DNA from: Erinaceus europaeus | Lineage: Eukaryota > Chordata > Mammalia > Eulipotyphla > Erinaceidae | Direction of reading: 5' to 3' | NCBI RefSeq assembly: GCF_950295315.1 | Contig: NC_080179.1 | Coordinates: 68,721,680-68,785,679, forward strand | Length of the DNA stretch: 64,000 bases | Made by a program: the position numbers and the translations under genes | Notes under the pieces: generated by a model | Database searches by the model: none | Told to the model about the DNA's origin: nothing | The model's input: the letters and a program-made list of their open reading frames with translations, nothing else | Part shown: piece by piece, positions 1 to 10,202 of the stretch | Layout: each line of letters starts with the position of its first letter | Numbering within the stretch: position 1 is the first letter of the stretch

Positions 1-175
1 ATCTCCCCCTAACATTTCTTCGCCTCTGAGAGTATGGACCAAAATTCTTTATGGGGTGCAGAATGTAGGAGTTCTGGCTTCTGTAATTGACTCTCCACTG
101 GACATGTACATTGGCAGGTCAATCCATAACCCCCAACGTGATTTTATTTTTAACATTTTTTATTGGGGCCTAGTG
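1..175 (-). mobile_element. R element fragment
   Basis: The text 'tatggaccaaaattctttatggggtgcagaa...ttctggcttctgtaattg...ctgctggacatg' recurs near 21770, 24300 and 30000, and in reverse complement near 47350. The family is dispersed and looks non-LTR-like, because the copy at 47.7 kb ends in an A-rich tail. I do not recognise a published name. Orientation is set relative to that A-tailed copy. Confidence 0.6.
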
Positions 176-823
176 ATGTTCGCCTGGTTGAGTACGCACA
201 TTCTCAGGCCTGGGGGCCCAAGTTCTCATTTTCCACTTGTGTGGGGGAAGCTTCACAAGCAGTGGAGCAGTGCTGCATGTGTCTCTCTCTTTCTCTTTCT
301 CTCTCTTTCTCTCTATCTCTGTCTCTCTACTGAACAAAATGAAATAAAGTAGCTGCTGGAAGTAGTGAAGTTGTGCAGCCACTGAGCCTCAGTAATAATA
401 ACTGTGGGGAAAAATTTAATTATTAGTGAGAGTGAACCTGACCTTCATTCGGGCAGATGTGATGCTGGTAATTGAACGCAGGATGCCATGCTTTCAAGTC
501 TATTGCTTTAGTCACTGAACCACTTCGGAGGCTTCAGCTCCTGTCTTTATTTGGATGACAGTTTGGCAAAGGAATATGTTGGCTCTTGAATTGTTTTAAT
601 GTCTGACAGTTAAGCCATCTTTTCCCTCTGGGTTAGCTTCCCTTATGCTCCATCTGTGCCTGAATAGAAGTATTCAGTGTTAAGGGTTGGCCATACAAGA
701 GACTTTCATGCCTGTGTCTCTGAGGTCCCAGGTTCAATCCCCAGTCCCACCACAAATAAATCAGAGCTAAGTAGTGCTCTGGTCTGTCTGTCTAGCTATC
801 TATCTCTGTATTTCCCATTAAAA

Positions 824-854
<31 letters not shown>

Positions 855-985
855 AGGTTTTTAAAAGAAGAAGTACTCCAACAAGGGTAACAAAAGGGGG
901 GAAATGGCCTCCAGGAGCAGTGGATTCATGGTGCAGGCACCGAGCCCCAGCAATAACCCTGGAGGCAATAATAATAATAAGTATT
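176..985 (+). mobile_element. Cluster of SINE fragments in LYPD6 intron
   Basis: Three or four degraded tRNA-derived SINEs lie end to end. A SINE-B-like copy covers about 176-410, with a CT-rich body and a gagcc-type tail. A short minus-strand piece lies at about 415-535. A SINE-C covers about 685-860, with 'ggttcaatccccag', 'agtgctctggt' and an AAAT tail. The 3' end of a SINE-A follows at about 870-970 ('ctccaggagcagtggattcatggtgc'). Confidence 0.7.
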
Positions 986-1044
986 CAGTGTAAAGGGAAC
1001 TTTGAGGGAGCCTGGAATGAAAATATGAAGAACTAAAGCAATAA

Positions 1045-1190
1045 GCCAGTAAAATAGCTCAGCTGGGTAGTGTGCTGCTCTGCCCTGTGCATTACCCAGG
1101 CTGGAGCCAAGCCCCCTCACCACCACCACATTGATGGAAGCTTTGGTCTATTTAAAATCAGAGCAAGGCAGCCTGACTTGTTGGATGGGG
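1045..1190 (+). mobile_element. Degraded SINE-C-like element
   Basis: A head like 'agctcagctgggtagtgtgctgctctg' is followed by 'ccaagccccctcaccaccacc' and 'gatggaagctttgg', the arrangement seen in tRNA-derived SINEs elsewhere in the window. It is diverged and its boundaries are uncertain. Confidence 0.5.
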
Positions 1191-1278
1191 CGTGCCCCTG
1201 ACTCCTCTGCTGATCACTTAGAGCTGCTGTTCTAGTGATCTTGTGTGTCAGGTCTCCATCTTTATATAGTTCAGGAGG

Positions 1279-1280
<2 letters not shown>

Positions 1281-1324
<44 letters not shown>

Positions 1325-1334
1325 CGCTTGTGTG

Positions 1335-1368
<34 letters not shown>

Positions 1369-1379
1369 CATGTGTGTGT
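1281..1379. repeat. (GT)n microsatellite
   Basis: About 99 bases of nearly pure GT dinucleotides with a few CG/CA interruptions around 1316-1330. Long open frames on both strands here are reading-frame artefacts of the repeat. Confidence 0.97.
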
Positions 1380-1544
1380 GGAGGGGGCTGGGGGTGTCTC
1401 TCGCTATAAAAATCCTGTGATTTCACTGTTCTGGGCAAATTTTTTTTCAGAGAGCACAGCAAGAAAGCTTTCTTCAATTGATGGAAGTCAGATATTATGC
1501 AAGGCAAAGCAGGCAAACTATCCAAGCTCCTTTGTTGGTCTGAT

Positions 1545-1717
1545 ATCTCTCCTCTCCTCCCCTCTCTTCTCCTCTTCTCCCCTCCCCTCTCTCTCCTCTC
1601 CTCTCCTTTTCTCCCCTCCCCTCCCTCTCCTCTCCTCTTCTCCCCTCTCTTCTCCTCTTCTCCCCTCCCCTCCCCTCCCGTCCCCTCTCTCTCCTCTCCT
1701 CTCCTCTTCTCCCCCCC
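1545..1717. repeat. TCTCC/CCTCT polypyrimidine tract
   Basis: About 170 bases on the + strand contain almost only C and T, in irregular units of TCTCC, CCTCT and CCTCC. It lies next to a minus-strand SINE, so it is probably an expanded pyrimidine-rich SINE segment. Confidence 0.9.
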
Positions 1718-1721
1718 TACT

Positions 1722-1932
1722 TTCTCATCACCAGGGTTACTGCAGGGGCTCAATGCCTGCAAAATTAACTCATTCCTGGTAGTCTTCCCCCCCCCCCTTT
1801 TCCTGATATAATCGGAGGAGTCCAGCTCCACTACTCATAAAGTTTCTCCCCTGCAGGTGGAAACTGGGAACTTGAACATAGAACATCAATCCTAGCAACA
1901 AGTGTGCTCTGCTGGTTAAGCCACCACCTGAC
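1722..1932 (-). mobile_element. Degraded SINE, reverse orientation
   Basis: It starts with 'caccagggttactgcaggggctcaatgcctgc'. It contains 'cctgcaggtggaaactgggaacttgaac' and ends at 'gctggttaagccaccacctgac', which are the tail, the body with B-box and the head of a tRNA-derived SINE read backwards. A (TTTA)n stretch follows at 1938-1978. Confidence 0.7.
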
Positions 1933-1979
1933 ATTTAATTTAATTAATTAATTAATTTATTTATTTATTTATTTATTTT

Positions 1980-2324
1980 TGCCTCCAGGGTTATTGCTGG
2001 GACTTAGTGCCTGCACCACAAATCCACTGCTTCTGGAGGCTATTTTTCCCATTTTGTTGCCCTTTGTTGTTATTGCTATTGTTGTCATTGCTATTGTTGT
2101 CATTGCTGTTGTTGTTGTTGGATAGAACAGGGAGAAATGGAGAGAGGAAGGGAAGACAGAGAGGGGGAGAGAAAGACAGACACCTGCAGACCTGCTTCAC
2201 CGCCTGTGAAGCAACTCCCCTGCAAGTGGGGAGCTGGGGGCTCGAACGGGATCCTTATGCCGGTCCTTGAGCTTTACTTCATGTCATATGTGCGCTTAAT
2301 TGCTGCGCTACCACCCGACCCCCT
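1980..2324 (-). mobile_element. SINE-A, near full length
   Basis: It carries the full reverse-strand signature: 'gcctccagggttattgctggg', a GTT-rich linker, 'ggatagaacagggagaaatggagag', 'acctgcagacctgcttcaccgcctgtgaag', a B-box complement near 2243 and a head ending 'gctgcgctaccacccgaccccc'. This longer subtype has the extra 'gagcagtggattcatggtgcaggc' segment at its 3' end. Confidence 0.85.
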
Positions 2325-2500
2325 ATTTTATTTTTATTTTATTTTATTTTATGCCCAATGGGTGAATGGGTAGGTGGAGCAAAATACTGGTGCATAGACT
2401 TCAGTTTTCTCTTCAGTGCTCACATGTGGTTCTAGGACTCAAACCCAGGGCTTCACACATGCCAGACTGGTTGGTCTGCTACTATCCACCCTCCCCCCAT
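2325..2500 (-). mobile_element. Degraded SINE remnant
   Basis: An A/T-rich left end is followed by 'cacatgtggttctaggactcaaacccaggg' and 'ctgctactatccaccctcccc', which resemble a B-box and head in reverse. Diverged; moderate support only. Confidence 0.45.
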
Positions 2501-2893
2501 TTCTTTTTTCTTAAATATATAACAAGTGAGCATTTCCCCTGGTAATAGTTCCCTCAAGTCAGAAAGAGCATCTCTGAGCAAGTAAATAAGTGAATGACAA
2601 AGACAGAATTTACAGCAGGGCGAACAACCTCAGCTCCATTTCCCAGGCTGAGTCAGTGAGGCCTAGGAAGGTAGTGAGTCTGGGTGACCACCACAGGAAC
2701 GGATGTCAGATAAAACCCATGTCCCCCAGTCTTGTCCGGTGGAAGAAGAAATTATTTTGACCACATCACTTCCAGATGAAGCTTCGTCCCACCTCTTACA
2801 TATGTCCAAGAAGTGATTTTCACTCATGTCCTACGCGAGGGAGACAGCGAGGGAAAAGCTTAGATGCCTTTCAAGACCTGTCAGCTTCTCACT

Positions 2894-2930
2894 CTCTTTT
2901 TATTATTATTTTTCTTTTCCTTTCTTGCAG
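2894..2930 (+). promoter_or_regulatory. LYPD6: Splice acceptor of LYPD6 terminal exon
   Basis: A T-rich polypyrimidine tract (2895-2927) ends in 'cttgcag', with the AG at 2929-2930. The next base starts a codon of the recognised LYPD6 reading frame, and the exon begins 'gtctgcacttcc' (Val-Cys-Thr-Ser). This defines the exon start better than any upstream ATG in the same frame. Confidence 0.9.
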
Positions 2931-3098
2931 GTCTGCACTTCCTGTTGTGAAGGAAATATCTGTAACTTACCACTCCCTCGAAATGAAACCGAAGCCACGT
3001 TTGCCACGACATCACCCATAAACCAGACAAACGGACACTCGCACTGTGTATCAGTGATCGTGTCCTGCTTGTGGGTGTGGCTGGGACTCACCTTGTAG
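2931..3098 (+). CDS. LYPD6: LYPD6, terminal coding exon (LY6/PLAUR domain protein 6, C-terminus)
   Basis: LYPD6 is a secreted or GPI-anchored three-finger (Ly6/uPAR) protein. The family literature links it to Wnt/beta-catenin signalling through LRP6 and to modulation of nicotinic acetylcholine receptors. This exon encodes the last 55 residues and a TAG stop (3096-3098). Residues 1-12 hold the end of the LU domain: VCTSCC, then CEGNICN, the paired-cysteine and Cys-Asn signature that closes the three-finger fold. Two N-glycosylation sequons follow, NET (residues 18-20) and NQT (31-33). A Gly/His/Ser-rich spacer around residues 34-38 is a likely GPI attachment region. The last 16 residues ([16 protein letters not shown]) are the hydrophobic GPI signal. 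The order and wording match what I recall of human LYPD6 with only a few substitutions. The paralogue LYPD6B differs in this tail. Upstream exons lie outside the window. No frameshift or premature stop is present. Confidence 0.95.
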   Translation, partial: VCTSCCEGNICNLPLPRNETEATFATTSPINQTNGHSHCVSVIVSCLWVWLGLTL

Positions 3099-3676
3099 CA
3101 GCTGGGAAGTGCCATGGTCCATAGCTGCACATGAGCCATTGACCCGATCACTCATGGGAAAACACCACTCACCAAGGTCATCACAGCCCAGCCGAGCCTC
3201 CCCGTTCCCCCCTCACCATAAGGAGCAAGTGCTGCTCCACGTAGGCATTTCAAGACCTCATCAAAGCCAGCCTGCCCTCTCCCCACCCCCGAAATAGACC
3301 ACAAATGGCTTTCCTTCTAGGAAGTTGTTTTGCATCTAAAAATCTAGACTCTTAATTTGGAATCAGTACATGAAGCCGTAGTCACCTTGGACCCCTCAGA
3401 GATGCCCTTTGGTGCCTTCTCTGGACAGGCACAGGAGTTTTAGGAAATGGGTAAAGGAATACTGATTTCAGTACTATCCCAAATCTGTTTATAGATTTAG
3501 AGTTACAAAACGCTGGTTCTGCTCTGTACAGGCTGAGTGTCTGGAAAAGTTGTAGGCGATTTGTCTACTGTTCCCAACAGTCTTCTCCCAACCATAGGAA
3601 TCATCCCCTCTGCTCTGCAAGAGAGACCGAAAGAAAAGGCGTTCATTAATATGTTATCTTGAAATAGATGTGGCTA

Positions 3677-3933
3677 GGGAATCGGGTGGTAGCGCAGCAG
3701 GTTAAGCGCATGTGGCGCAAAACGCAAGGACCGGCGGAAGGATCCCAGCTTCCCACCTGCGGGGAAGTCACTTCACAAGCAGTAAAGCGGGTCTGCGGAT
3801 GTCTGTCTTTCTCTCCATTTCTCTCTGTCCTATCCAAAAACAACGACATCAATAACAACAATAATAATTACAACAAGGGCACCAAAAGGGGATAAATAAA
3901 TATTTTTTTTAAATCTTAAAAAAAAAAAAAAAA
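3677..3933 (+). mobile_element. SINE-A inserted in LYPD6 3' UTR, with target-site duplication
   Basis: The head 'gggaatcgggtggtagcgcagc' is followed by a CT-rich body, an AAC/AAT linker and a poly(A) tail. A 20-bp direct repeat flanks it (3661-3680 and 3934-3953, one mismatch, beginning GAAATAGATGTGG). This is the expected mark of L1-driven retroposition. The insertion would be part of the LYPD6 mRNA. Confidence 0.93.
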
Positions 3934-5024
3934 GAAATAGATGTGGTTAGGGAAGGATGTCTAATGAAGCTGAATCCATAAAGTGGTTGTTTATGTCCTG
4001 CTGTAATCGGTGAGAATGGCCTTGAGCTGTGCTGCACGAGATAGGATTCCACCTGGCGAAGTGAAGGGAGACGGCCCAGCAGGGTGGGACTTAACTTCTC
4101 CAATCCTAGGGTTCTATTTCAGCACAGCTAATGTAGATAAAGAAAGGACTTGAGAATGGAAGAAGGATGTATGGAACTGATCCTCATTCTGAGAATCCTA
4201 TAAGTATCTCTCAGACTCCCTTCCACGTACAATTCATATTACCAAAGAGCCTTCCCCACCACCTCCCTCTCTGATCCCAAAGACTCTAGGGAGAAAGTTC
4301 TACATTAAGTTGTCTGAAAATTGATAGGCGAAGACATGATATCCCAGGATGAGAAGTAGGTGATCCAGTGGGAACAGGAAGAGAAGAAGAGATCAACAAA
4401 GAGACCCAGTGGGAAGTTTTATTTTTTAAATACACAATTACTTTAGAAGTAAAGGGTAAACATATCCTCCTTCCTATATTTTTTGACATTCAAGTTACAA
4501 TGCTTTTATCCTCCTTATAAATCATTTATACAGTATTTATTTTTGTATGGCATAACCAGTAAAAAAATATTATAAAAACTTTATTCTGAAGTAAATAATC
4601 AAATGAGCATACTTATTTTTCAGCAGTGGCAGAGCTTGTGCTACGTGTCTGTTGAAAGGTATCTGTGACACTTGCACCACTGTAGAAAGAAACTAACTTA
4701 TGTTGTGAGCAAAAGTGGTGCCATTCCAGAAGTTGTGTGGTGATGACTGTCACTGGGATGAAGTTTCTCTGCAGGGAGATGGGAATGTTTTCAGGAAGGC
4801 AGGTGGAGCCTGGACTGGTGAGGAGTCCAGTCTTTCAGAGCCCATCTGCTTAGCACAGGAAAGCACCTCTCAGTAATAAAGATGAGACTCCCATCAGGGA
4901 CCAGCTATAAACTGATACAAAAGTCATCTAAGTTGCACCCAACGCCTTAATTCAGAGGTTGGTGGGTTTAACACCATGCTGCTTATTATTGGGATGGGGG
5001 TAAGTAGGAGAGAAAGAGAAACAT

Positions 5025-5160
5025 TTACAATGCACTTCATCTATGCCAGACAAAAACGCTAAGCACTTTACAAAGGTTAGGTCCTATGAGAAATATTACT
5101 ATTGTAATATTCACACTCTGTAGATGAGGGCATTGAGGTACTAGGACACTTGGTAACATG
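5025..5160 (-). mobile_element. MIR element in LYPD6 3' UTR
   Basis: The text 'ctatgccagacaaaaacgctaagcactttacaaaggttagg' through 'tctgtagatgagggcattgaggtac' follows the reverse complement of the mammalian-wide MIR consensus as I remember it (the 'cagatgaggaaactgaggc' core). It is old and diverged. A search against a repeat library would settle the subfamily. Confidence 0.7.
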
Positions 5161-5734
5161 TAGGACTTTCCTTCCTGTTTAGTTTACATGGCATGAGGTG
5201 GGATTGATGAGGAAGGAAAGGTAGAATTATCCCCAGGAAGACTTGCCACCTGGCTTCATAGAAATCTGTCTAGCCTTGTGTGAAGAGCTTCAAGTCCTCC
5301 TGCTTCTACAGGATGCTATTTGTGTCCCCCAGATGTTTTATCCCCCCCCCTTAGAGGATAATGGTAATGGCTTCTTTATTCCTTTCTCTTGTTAAAAAAA
5401 AAAAAAAAAAAGAGGAGACACGTTGATCTACAGCAAAAGACGCTGTGAGACAATGAAATGTCATGTTGTACATACTCCAAGTGCCATTCTCATGCATGGT
5501 CCCTCTCAAGCACTGCATGTGATTTGACTAAGTCCAGATGTTGGTTCTGGGTTAGAAAGTGGCTGCCCCAGACTTCCTGGCTGGCGTGCAAGGACCAGCT
5601 CCACAGAGGTACAGGCTCATCTGCCCTACTCCCAGGAGTCACTCACTGCACACCCCACACAGATGTGACTGCACCCCCATGTGCCTGTCAGAATGACTGG
5701 TTCTCACTCCCTTGAAAGAAAATGGTTGCCTGGG

Positions 5735-6045
5735 GCCGGAGGCTGGGCATTGGTGCACCAGGTTAGACCACATTGTAGGAGATGCAAGGACACACACAAG
5801 GATCCAGGTTCAAGCCCCTGCTCTCCCCCCTACCGCCCACCCCTGCAGGGGAGTAGCTTCACAAGTGGTGAAGCAGATATGAAGCTGTCTTATCTTTCTC
5901 GCTCCCTCTTTATCTTCCCCTTCCCTCCCAATTTATCCTATCAAAAAAAAATTTTTTTTTAAAAAGGCCACCTGAGCAGTGGATTCATAGTGCAGGCACC
6001 AAGCCCCAGTGATAACCGTGGAGGCAAATAATAATAATAATAATG
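5735..6045 (+). mobile_element. SINE plus SINE-A tail remnant in LYPD6 3' UTR
   Basis: A SINE with 'gctgggcattggtgcaccagg', 'ggatccaggttcaagcccctg' and 'cttcacaagtggtgaagcag' runs to an A/T tail near 5958. A piece with 'gagcagtggattcatagtgcaggcacc' and an AAT tail follows to about 6045, which is the distal part of the long SINE-A subtype. Confidence 0.75.
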
Positions 6046-6240
6046 GTTTGCTAGCTAGCCATTCCCAGACTGCAGGCCAGGTCTGGTCAGCTCTCTGACT
6101 TCTCCTAAACCTTCCATTAAAGCACTGATGGCTGCTTGAAGTACAGGAGCTGTGATATGTATATGAACCTACTATGTCTCACTTATTTATTTTTAGACTT
6201 CCCACAGCATTCATGTCAATATGGGATTCATTCTAAATTC

Positions 6241-6248
6241 TGTAAATA
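6241..6248 (+). promoter_or_regulatory. Pumilio response element in LYPD6 3' UTR
   Basis: TGTAAATA matches the PUM1/PUM2 consensus TGTANATA exactly. It sits 22 bases upstream of the poly(A) signal in an AT-rich stretch without repeat signatures. In RNA it could reduce mRNA stability or translation. The site itself is seen; its function is inferred. Confidence 0.5.
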
Positions 6249-6270
6249 CTGTATATTTTGTAAATCAACC

Positions 6271-6276
6271 AATAAA
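6271..6276 (+). terminator. LYPD6: LYPD6 polyadenylation signal
   Basis: A canonical AATAAA is followed by 'ggctttaagtgtatctc', with a TGT-rich downstream element within 20 bases. Cleavage is expected near 6288-6296. The preceding 'tactgtatattttgtaaatc' is a typical AT-rich mammalian 3' end. Confidence 0.75.
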
Positions 6277-6416
6277 GGCTTTAAGTGTATCTCACCAGGC
6301 TCCTTCTTGCAAAAATGCACATGTTAGTCAACGATCAAGTCACCAGATTGCGGCCAAGGCACTGACTGGATTTAGTATCCTAAGAAACTTCCTCCTCAGG
6401 AGCTCACTTGCTTATT

Positions 6417-7145
6417 GAACAGACAGGGGATACATGCATGAAAAGGTAAGAGACACTTCACACACACACTAAACGATATGTACAGACACTAAGTGCTGAA
6501 CAGACAGGGGATACATGCATGAAAAGGTAAGAGACACTTCACACACACACCAAATGATATGTACAGACACTAAGTGCTGAACAGACAGGGGATACATGCA
6601 TGAAAAGGTAAGAGACACTTCACACACACACCAAATGATATGTACAGACACTAAGTGCTGAACAGACAGGGGATACACGCATGAAAAGGTAAGAGACACT
6701 TCACACACACACCAAACGATGTATACAGACACTAAGTGCTGAACAGACAGGGGATACACGCATGAAAAGGTAAGAGACACTTCACACACACACCAAATGA
6801 TATGTACAGACACTAAGTGCTGAACAGACAGGGGATACACGCATGAAAAGGTAAGAGACACTTCACACACACACCAAACGATGTATACAGACACTAAGTG
6901 CTGAACAGACAGGGGATACATGCATGAAAAGGTAAGAGACACTTCACACACACACCAAATGATATGTACAGACACTAAGTGCTGAACAGACAGGGGATAC
7001 ACGCATGAAAAGGTAAGAGACACTTCACACACACACCAAACGATGTATACAGACACTAAGTGCTGAACAGACAGGGGATACATGCATGAAAAGATAAGAG
7101 ACACTTCACACACACACACACCAAATGACGTGTACAGACACTGTG
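6417..7145. repeat. 81-bp minisatellite, nine units, with a two-unit higher-order pattern
   Basis: Units start at 6417, 6498, 6579, 6660, 6741, 6822, 6903, 6984 and 7065, an exact 81-bp spacing. Each begins GAACAGACAGGGGATAC and includes 'gaaaaggtaagagacacttc' and a short CA run. Two unit types differ at 'aaatgatatgtac' versus 'aaacgatgtatac'. From the third to the eighth unit they alternate strictly, giving a 162-bp higher-order period. Because 81 is divisible by three, an open frame of over 200 codons runs through it on the minus strand. I read that as an artefact. The array starts about 120 bases past the LYPD6 poly(A) site. Confidence 0.97.
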
Positions 7146-7790
7146 CTGCCGAAAATCCAAGGAGGAATGACCAGATTTTTCAAACCAGTTTTCAGTCTCC
7201 TTTGGAACATTTTCTCAGATCAGGAGACTATAAAAAGAGCATCTGCCTAGATATTACCCCACTATCTCTTCATTTTTAAAACCTTTTTTCTACTCCTGGG
7301 GTGAATTATGCAAATTGTGGTACAATTGAAAGCATTTCCCCTGGATGATTTCTTCTGTAATAGGAAACAAATATCTGAATAATATACATGTCATTTCTAT
7401 CTGTGAAGTGAATTGATGACATTTTTTTCTTAATAAAATTATATATACTGCCAGTGACTTTGAAAAGCTTAACTTTGTCATTTCTGGTTATATTTTAAAA
7501 CTCCACCTATCTTGCCATTTCCAGGGAAACATATTTTCTCCAAAGTAAGTGAGGTTTGTTTTGTTTTGTTTTGTTTTGTTTTTTTTAATCAGGTAGTGGA
7601 TCAGTGGTCGAGTTAGTGTTCCCTAAAGTTTGCTAGCTATGTTTACCTACCTCCTATCACTAACCTCTGTGAACAGCCGTGTGCTAAATTAAACAACACT
7701 GCAGGTAGACTGTGTTTAGAAAAACTCTCAACTTTGGAAACAGATGTCTGTGGTAACTGAGTTTGGAGGTTTAAGAAGAGTTCTTTTTAA
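7146..7790. other. Unique intergenic sequence
   Basis: AT-rich, no gene or clear repeat seen apart from a (TTTTG)n run at 7555-7580. Confidence 0.6.
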
Positions 7791-8620
7791 ATTTTTTTTT
7801 TAATTTATAAAAAGGAAACATTGAGAAAACCATAGGATAAGAGGGGGGTACAACTCTACACAGTTCCCACTACCAGATCTCCGTATCCCATCCCCTCCCG
7901 ATAGCTTTCCTGTTCTTTATCCCTCTGGGAGTATGAACCCAGGGTCATTGTGATCCAGGTTCAAGCCCCCCCACACGCACACCTGCAGGGGAGTAGCTTC
8001 ACACCTCTTTCCTAACACACATATGTAACATTTTATTTAAAAGCAGCATTTACAAGATAACCAGGTGTATAATGCCAAATTGATTACATTCTTATAACAT
8101 TTATCTGAAATACTAAAAAGGTTGTTCAGACGACCCCACCAATATGTCCTGGAGCTCCGATCCCCCAGAGCCCCACCCCACTAGGGAAAGAGAGAGGCAG
8201 GCTGGGAGTATGGACCGACCAGTCAACGCCGATGTTCAGCGGGGAAGCAATTACCTTCCACCTTCTGCATCCCACAATAACCTTGGGGTCGTTCACATAT
8301 AGAAGGGTGTCATTACACCTTATCCTCCACCAAGCTATCACCTTGTTTCACCATGGGGCGCTAGATCCCAAACCTCCCTTCAGCATTCCTCTTCCCCTTT
8401 CTCGGTCCTGATTCTGCTACCCCAGACCATATAGTCTGTTGAAGTTTCTCCCTGTTACCTATTGCTCCAGTGAGTGCAAGGACTTTGACGAAGAGATCCT
8501 TACTACCCTATAACCCTGCAGTTACTCTCCTGGGCATATATCCTAAGGAACCAAGCATACTCATCCAAAAAGATTTTCGGACTATGAGAATGGACATTTC
8601 CTGATCCGGTGAGGTGGGGC
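7791..8620. mobile_element. R element and L1 fragments in opposed orientations
   Basis: At 7795-7960 a minus-strand R piece carries 'cagttcccactaccagatct' and 'tatccctctgggagtatgaac'. At about 8110-8300 a + strand R piece carries 'ccactagggaaagag' and 'gaagcaattac'. From about 8475 to 8600 the text 'accctataaccctgcagttactctcctgggc' is the 3' end of L1 ORF2 on the + strand. Opposed pieces of this kind fit a 5' inversion during retroposition, but could be separate insertions. Confidence 0.55.
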
Positions 8621-9520
8621 TCACCCAGCAGATGGAGTAAAGGGCTTGTGTGAATGAGGACCTAGGTTTATCTGGGCTCGCACAAATGTTAGTGTTGTAT
8701 TCTGTTCTCGCTCCCTCCCCCCCCATATACACTTAAGCAAATTCAGTAAACCTCTTTTAAAAATAATAAAGCGCCAGGCATCAGGGAAAGCTCCTCCTAT
8801 CCTACGTGACTTTAATAAAGCCATTAGGTAACCATCACAGGAGCAGCCTTGATGAGGCCGCGCTAGAAAACACTCGTTATGGACTGGCTTATTGGCACCC
8901 AGCTCTCAAGATGAAGTCCTCTACAGCTAATTCCCAATATCTCCAAGGTTCCATAGCTTTCCTAAACTTCAATATCCAGGATCCACTAGGCCCATCTCCT
9001 CCCTACCAGCTCAGTCTTCTCATTTATCTCTCTAAATTTTTTAATACCTGCTCAGTTTCCATTTCTTGACGACATACATTTTCCTAAGGGCATCATCTCT
9101 CACTTCTAAAGTAAAATGAAGCCCTCCTTCTATTAGCTGCTATAGAACACCAAACTTCTCCCTCATGACATTCTACAGAGTTATAATTATTTAATTAGTT
9201 ACTATTATGGCTCCCTGCTATACTGTAATCCCCACAAAGATGGGTAATATCTCCTTTTCTATGCTTCACTCTATTCCAAGTGGTCCACAGAGGACATAAA
9301 ATAGACATTTATTCATTTGCCAGGGAAAAAACCTGAGACACTAGGACCTCACCTGTTATATTCTCTGTGGGTGTCGTCCCTAGAAACAAGATGCTCTGGA
9401 TTAAGTTTGTGCAGTGCTCCAGCAGCTGATCCTATCTGACAATGATACAAGTTAGACCAGTCATCAACAACATATATAAGAAGTAGGTCAGAGAGACTGG
9501 AGACATTTTGTATGTCTCCA
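8621..9520. other. Mostly unique or very old sequence
   Basis: A diverged SINE-like piece lies at about 8605-8750. The stretch 9130-9330 ('ctatactgtaatccccacaaagatgggtaatatc') resembles a LINE-2 3' end. No gene is seen. The short open frames have no recognisable domain. Confidence 0.45.
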
Positions 9521-10195
9521 ACATAAGATAGCAGAATGGTTATGCAAAGTGACTCTTGTGCCAGAGGCTCCAAAGTCCAGGTTCAATCCCCCTCACCACC
9601 AGAAGCCAGAGCTCAGCAGTGCTCTAGTAAAAATAAATAAATAAATAAAAAGTAAAAAATAAATACAAATCCTCTAATGCAAGGATTTTTTTTTTAATAG
9701 TGTGGGAAGGACAGAAAGGGAAAGACAGAAGGAAGTGACACTCTGCAGGTCAGCATCACCGTTTGTGAAGTTTTTTTCCTTGTGTGGTGCTCCCATGTGG
9801 TGGCCTCAGGATCAAACTCCAGTACTCACACAATGTAAAGTTTGTCCTCTAGTGGGTGAGCCATCTTTTGGTTCCTAGTGCAAGGACTCTGACCAAGAGA
9901 TTCTTACTACCCTATGACCCTGCAGTTACTCTCCTGGGCATATATCCTAAGGAAGCGAACATACCCATCCAAAAAGATTTTAGGGCTATGAGACTAGACA
10001 TTTCCTGAGGTGAGGTGGGGCACTGGGCAGTGGTACACCTGGTTAAGTGCATGCAGTACGAAGTGCAAGGACCTGTGTGAGAATCTGGTTCAAACCCATG
10101 GCTCCCCACCTGTAGTAGGGATGCTTCACAAGCAGTGAAGCAGGTCTGCGGGTATCTGTCTTTTTCTCTTTCTCTCTCTAGCTAAAACCCTCAGT
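9521..10195. mobile_element. SINE-C (+), SINE (-), L1 ORF2 end (+), SINE-B (+)
   Basis: Four pieces lie in order. A SINE-C at about 9525-9660 has an AAAT tail. A minus-strand SINE covers about 9690-9875. An L1 ORF2 3' fragment covers about 9880-10000 and is nearly the same as 8475-8600. A SINE-B at about 10015-10190 has 'ggtacacctggttaagtgc' and 'cacaagcagtgaagcagg'. Confidence 0.65.
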
Positions 10196-10202
10196 ATCTT
10201 GG

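Larger units (their letters stand above)
1..2930 (+). other. LYPD6: 3' part of the last LYPD6 intron
   Basis: This is intronic by position, since it runs directly into the splice acceptor of the LYPD6 terminal exon. It holds no exon I can recognise. Most of it is repeats: an R-element piece (1-175), SINE fragments, a GT microsatellite and a TCTCC tract. The stretch 2500-2930 looks unique and repeat-poor, as expected just upstream of an exon. Confidence 0.85.
3099..6295 (+). other. LYPD6: LYPD6 3' untranslated region
   Basis: The UTR runs from the TAG stop to the AATAAA at 6271. It is largely unique sequence, with an AT-rich, probably conserved block at 4490-4640. Insertions within it are a SINE-A (3677-3933), a MIR (about 5025-5160) and a SINE at 5735-5958 followed by a SINE-A tail remnant to about 6045. 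A second AATAAA at 4875-4880 could be an alternative poly(A) site. The UTR length of about 3.2 kb is inferred, because no transcript evidence is available here. Confidence 0.75.

Noticed and set aside
2826..2930. LYPD6 translation start at the in-frame ATG near 2826
   Set aside because: The frame continues upstream of the splice acceptor by chance. The peptide before 2931 does not resemble LYPD6, and the acceptor AG at 2929-2930 marks the exon edge.
6469..7119. 216-codon open frame on the minus strand
   Set aside because: It is the reading frame of the 81-bp minisatellite. A 27-residue unit repeats eight times because 81 is divisible by three.
6417..7145. CRISPR array
   Set aside because: Units are 81-bp head-to-tail tandem repeats with no unique spacers, in a mammalian genome.
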